In this document: positions 62,527 to 64,000 of the stretch, piece by piece | Position numbering within the stretch: position 1 is the first letter of the stretch | Layout: every line of letters starts with the position of its first letter | DNA from: Dyadobacter tibetensis Y620-1 | GTDB taxonomy: Bacteria; Bacteroidota; Bacteroidia; Cytophagales; Spirosomataceae | Direction: 5' to 3' | Assembly: GCF_000566685.1 (NCBI RefSeq) | Contig: NZ_AZQN01000008.1 | Span: forward strand, 186,001-250,000 | Length of the DNA: 64,000 nt | Program-made: the position numbers and the translations under genes | The notes under the pieces: model-generated | Told to the model about the DNA's origin: nothing | The model's input: the letters and a program-made list of their open reading frames with translations, nothing else | Databases searched by the model: none

Positions 62527-64000
62527 ATGAAAATTTACCCCATTTTTATCCCCCTCCTTCTCCTTATTTTCGGTTGTGCCAAAAATGAAGTGAATCAGGA
62601 AGATAAACCAGGCCCCTTTACACTCAACCAAACCTTGGTGGATGGTAAAAATAGTGGGTTCGAATATTCCAACTTAGGAAAACGGCCGATCGTTACCCTT
62701 CGTTTCTCTACCAAGCTAGATCCGTCTGCCCTGGATGCCAGCGTTAGCTTGCTAGATGCTCGAGGGGTCAGCGTACCGGTAGCCAGCAGCTTGGCCGGAG
62801 GAGATAGTACCCTGCGCATTGAGCCTATTGCCCCCCTTCCTCAGCTGTCGGGATATACCCTCACCGTTGCCAATACACTCAAATCCAGAGCAGGTGGCAC
62901 CTTGCAGATTCCGGTAAAGCTCACTCTAAAAACCGCTCTGGACCCTTCCGATAAGTTCCCCAGGATCTCCGACGATGCTTTGCTAGACCTAGTTCAACAG
63001 CAGACCTTCAAATATTTTTGGGACTTTGGTCATCCCGTAAGCGGGTTGACCCGAGAGCGCAATAGCTCCGGCGACTTAGTAACGTCTGGCGGAAGCGGCT
63101 TTGGCATCATGACGATCCCCGTGGCCGTTGAGCGTAAATTTATAAGTCGTCCCCAGGCACTGGAACGTATGCAACAAATCGTTACCTTCCTAGAGAAAGC
63201 CGAAACCTTCCATGGAGCTTTCCCGCATTGGCTCAATGGAAATACGGGTAAGGCCATCGCTTTTAGCACCAAAGACAATGGTGCCGACCTGGTAGAAACC
63301 TCATTCCTGATCCAAGGACTCCTCACTGCCCGCCAGTATTTTTCACAAAATACGCCAGCAGAAACCAAGCTTAGGGAGGACATTAATAAAATTTGGCATG
63401 CCGTAGAGTGGAATTGGTTTCAAAAAGGCGGAGAAAATGTGCTTTACTGGCACTGGAGCCCGCAATATAATTGGGATATGAACCATCCGATTACAGGCTG
63501 GAACGAAAGTCTGATCACCTACGTGCTAGCTGCATCCTCTCCTACCCATCCGATTACTGCAGAAGCATACCAGCAAGGATGGACAAGAAATGGCGCCATG
63601 GCCAACGGTAAGTATTTTTATGATATCAAATTACCACTGGGCGAAAATAATGGAGGACCACTTTTCTTCACCCATTATTCCTTTTTAGGCCTCAATCCCA
63701 GGGGTCTCAAAGACCGTTACGCCGACTATTTTGAGCAAAACAAGAGCCATTCCCTGATCAACAGAGCCTATTGCATCGCCAACCCCAAGGGGTATGGCGG
63801 CTATAGTGCCGACAGTTGGGGACTAACGGCCAGCGATATTCCCAATGGATATACGGCCAGCTCGCCGAGTAATGACCGTGGCGTAATAGCCCCTACTGCG
63901 GCACTTTCGTCTATGCCCTACACGCCAGAGGCCTCTATGCAGGCCCTGCGTCATTATTACTATCAACTTGGTGATAAGATCTGGGGCAATTATGGCTTCC
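62527..64000 (+). CDS. GH144/glucoamylase-family lipoprotein, predicted endo-beta-1,2-glucanase (3' end outside window)
   Basis: The frame is open from ATG 62527 to the window end (491 codons, incomplete). A lipoprotein signal with C17 (LIFGCAKN) puts it on the envelope. Residues about 25-140 form a bacterial Ig-like domain (LRFSTKLDPSALDASVSLLD). From about 145 the glucoamylase-like (alpha/alpha)6 domain starts: LVQQQTFKYFWDFGHPVSGL, RERN, TSGGSGFGIM, AVERKFISRPQALERM, FHGAFPHWLNG and STKDNGADLVETSFL. This family is GH144, whose characterised members are endo-beta-1,2-glucanases; some related groups have other beta-glucosidic activities. It is the enzyme of the adjacent SusCD locus. The rest of the domain and any downstream GH genes are not visible. 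Confidence 0.85.
   Translation, partial: MKIYPIFIPLLLLIFGCAKNEVNQEDKPGPFTLNQTLVDGKNSGFEYSNLGKRPIVTLRFSTKLDPSALDASVSLLDARGVSVPVASSLAGGDSTLRIEPIAPLPQLSGYTLTVANTLKSRAGGTLQIPVKLTLKTALDPSDKFPRISDDALLDLVQQQTFKYFWDFGHPVSGLTRERNSSGDLVTSGGSGFGIMTIPVAVERKFISRPQALERMQQIVTFLEKAETFHGAFPHWLNGNTGKAIAFSTKDNGADLVETSFLIQGLLTARQYFSQNTPAETKLREDINKIWHAVEWNWFQKGGENVLYWHWSPQYNWDMNHPITGWNESLITYVLAASSPTHPITAEAYQQGWTRNGAMANGKYFYDIKLPLGENNGGPLFFTHYSFLGLNPRGLKDRYADYFEQNKSHSLINRAYCIANPKGYGGYSADSWGLTASDIPNGYTASSPSNDRGVIAPTAALSSMPYTPEASMQALRHYYYQLGDKIWGNYGF

Overview
The window reads as chromosomal DNA of a free-living member of the Bacteroidota, most likely the order Cytophagales (Spirosomataceae/Dyadobacter-like). The evidence is a full-length SprA (type IX secretion translocon, 2387 codons), a GldF-type permease, a protein with a type IX C-terminal sorting domain, SusC/SusD outer-membrane pairs, TonB receptors with CarboxypepD_reg N-termini, a Y_Y_Y/LuxR-type PUL regulator, DUF4199 proteins and TAnnTTTG-type -7 promoter boxes. 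No tRNA, rRNA, CRISPR array, transposase or phage gene was seen. Species cannot be named from this sequence alone.

Layout. 1-1600: the 3' end of metK and a membrane fatty-acid desaturase. 1601-5811 (minus): a two-gene RND efflux unit (adaptor, pump) with no outer-membrane factor. 6189-12209: a 2006-aa alpha-2-macroglobulin with an intact thioester motif. 12271-13894: a gene-poor stretch with an orphan SAM-like DNA-binding protein, a GC-rich 14-bp tandem repeat and one doubtful small lipoprotein ORF. 13895-19637: a complete tripartite RND efflux operon. 19905-21109: the cbpA-cbpM chaperone pair. 21302-23542 (minus): an FG-GAP/VCBS protein exported by type IX secretion. 23686-30066: housekeeping and redox genes (murF, ahpC, ahpD, ahcY, an MscS channel, purQ).

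30157-35101 (minus): a dihydroorotase-like protein lacking key metal ligands, two DUF4199 membrane proteins, a GldF permease without GldG beside it, and an ECF sigma/anti-sigma pair. 35447-48059 (minus): a colinear run, DUF1232, tatA, gatA, a LysM lytic transglycosylase, ruvA, sprA and gcvH; ruvA-sprA-gcvH is a known conserved Bacteroidota order. 48247-53892: malate dehydrogenase, a stand-alone TonB receptor and a porin-like protein.

54028-64000: a polysaccharide-utilisation locus. A membrane-spanning sensor-regulator (beta-propeller, Y_Y_Y, coiled coil, LuxR-type HTH) precedes SusC, SusD, a LamG-like lipoprotein and a GH144/glucoamylase-family lipoprotein cut by the window end. GH144 points to beta-1,2-glucan as substrate. 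The inferred flow is: the surface lipoproteins bind and cleave the glycan, SusCD imports fragments, and the sensor reports on them and induces the locus.

Most of the window is ordinary core genome. The points that most deserve a second look are the predicted beta-1,2-glucan locus with its repeat-rich leader and internal hairpin, the dihydroorotase homologue without its HxH pair, the 14-bp tandem array beside an orphan recombinase-type DNA-binding domain, and the isolated gldF.
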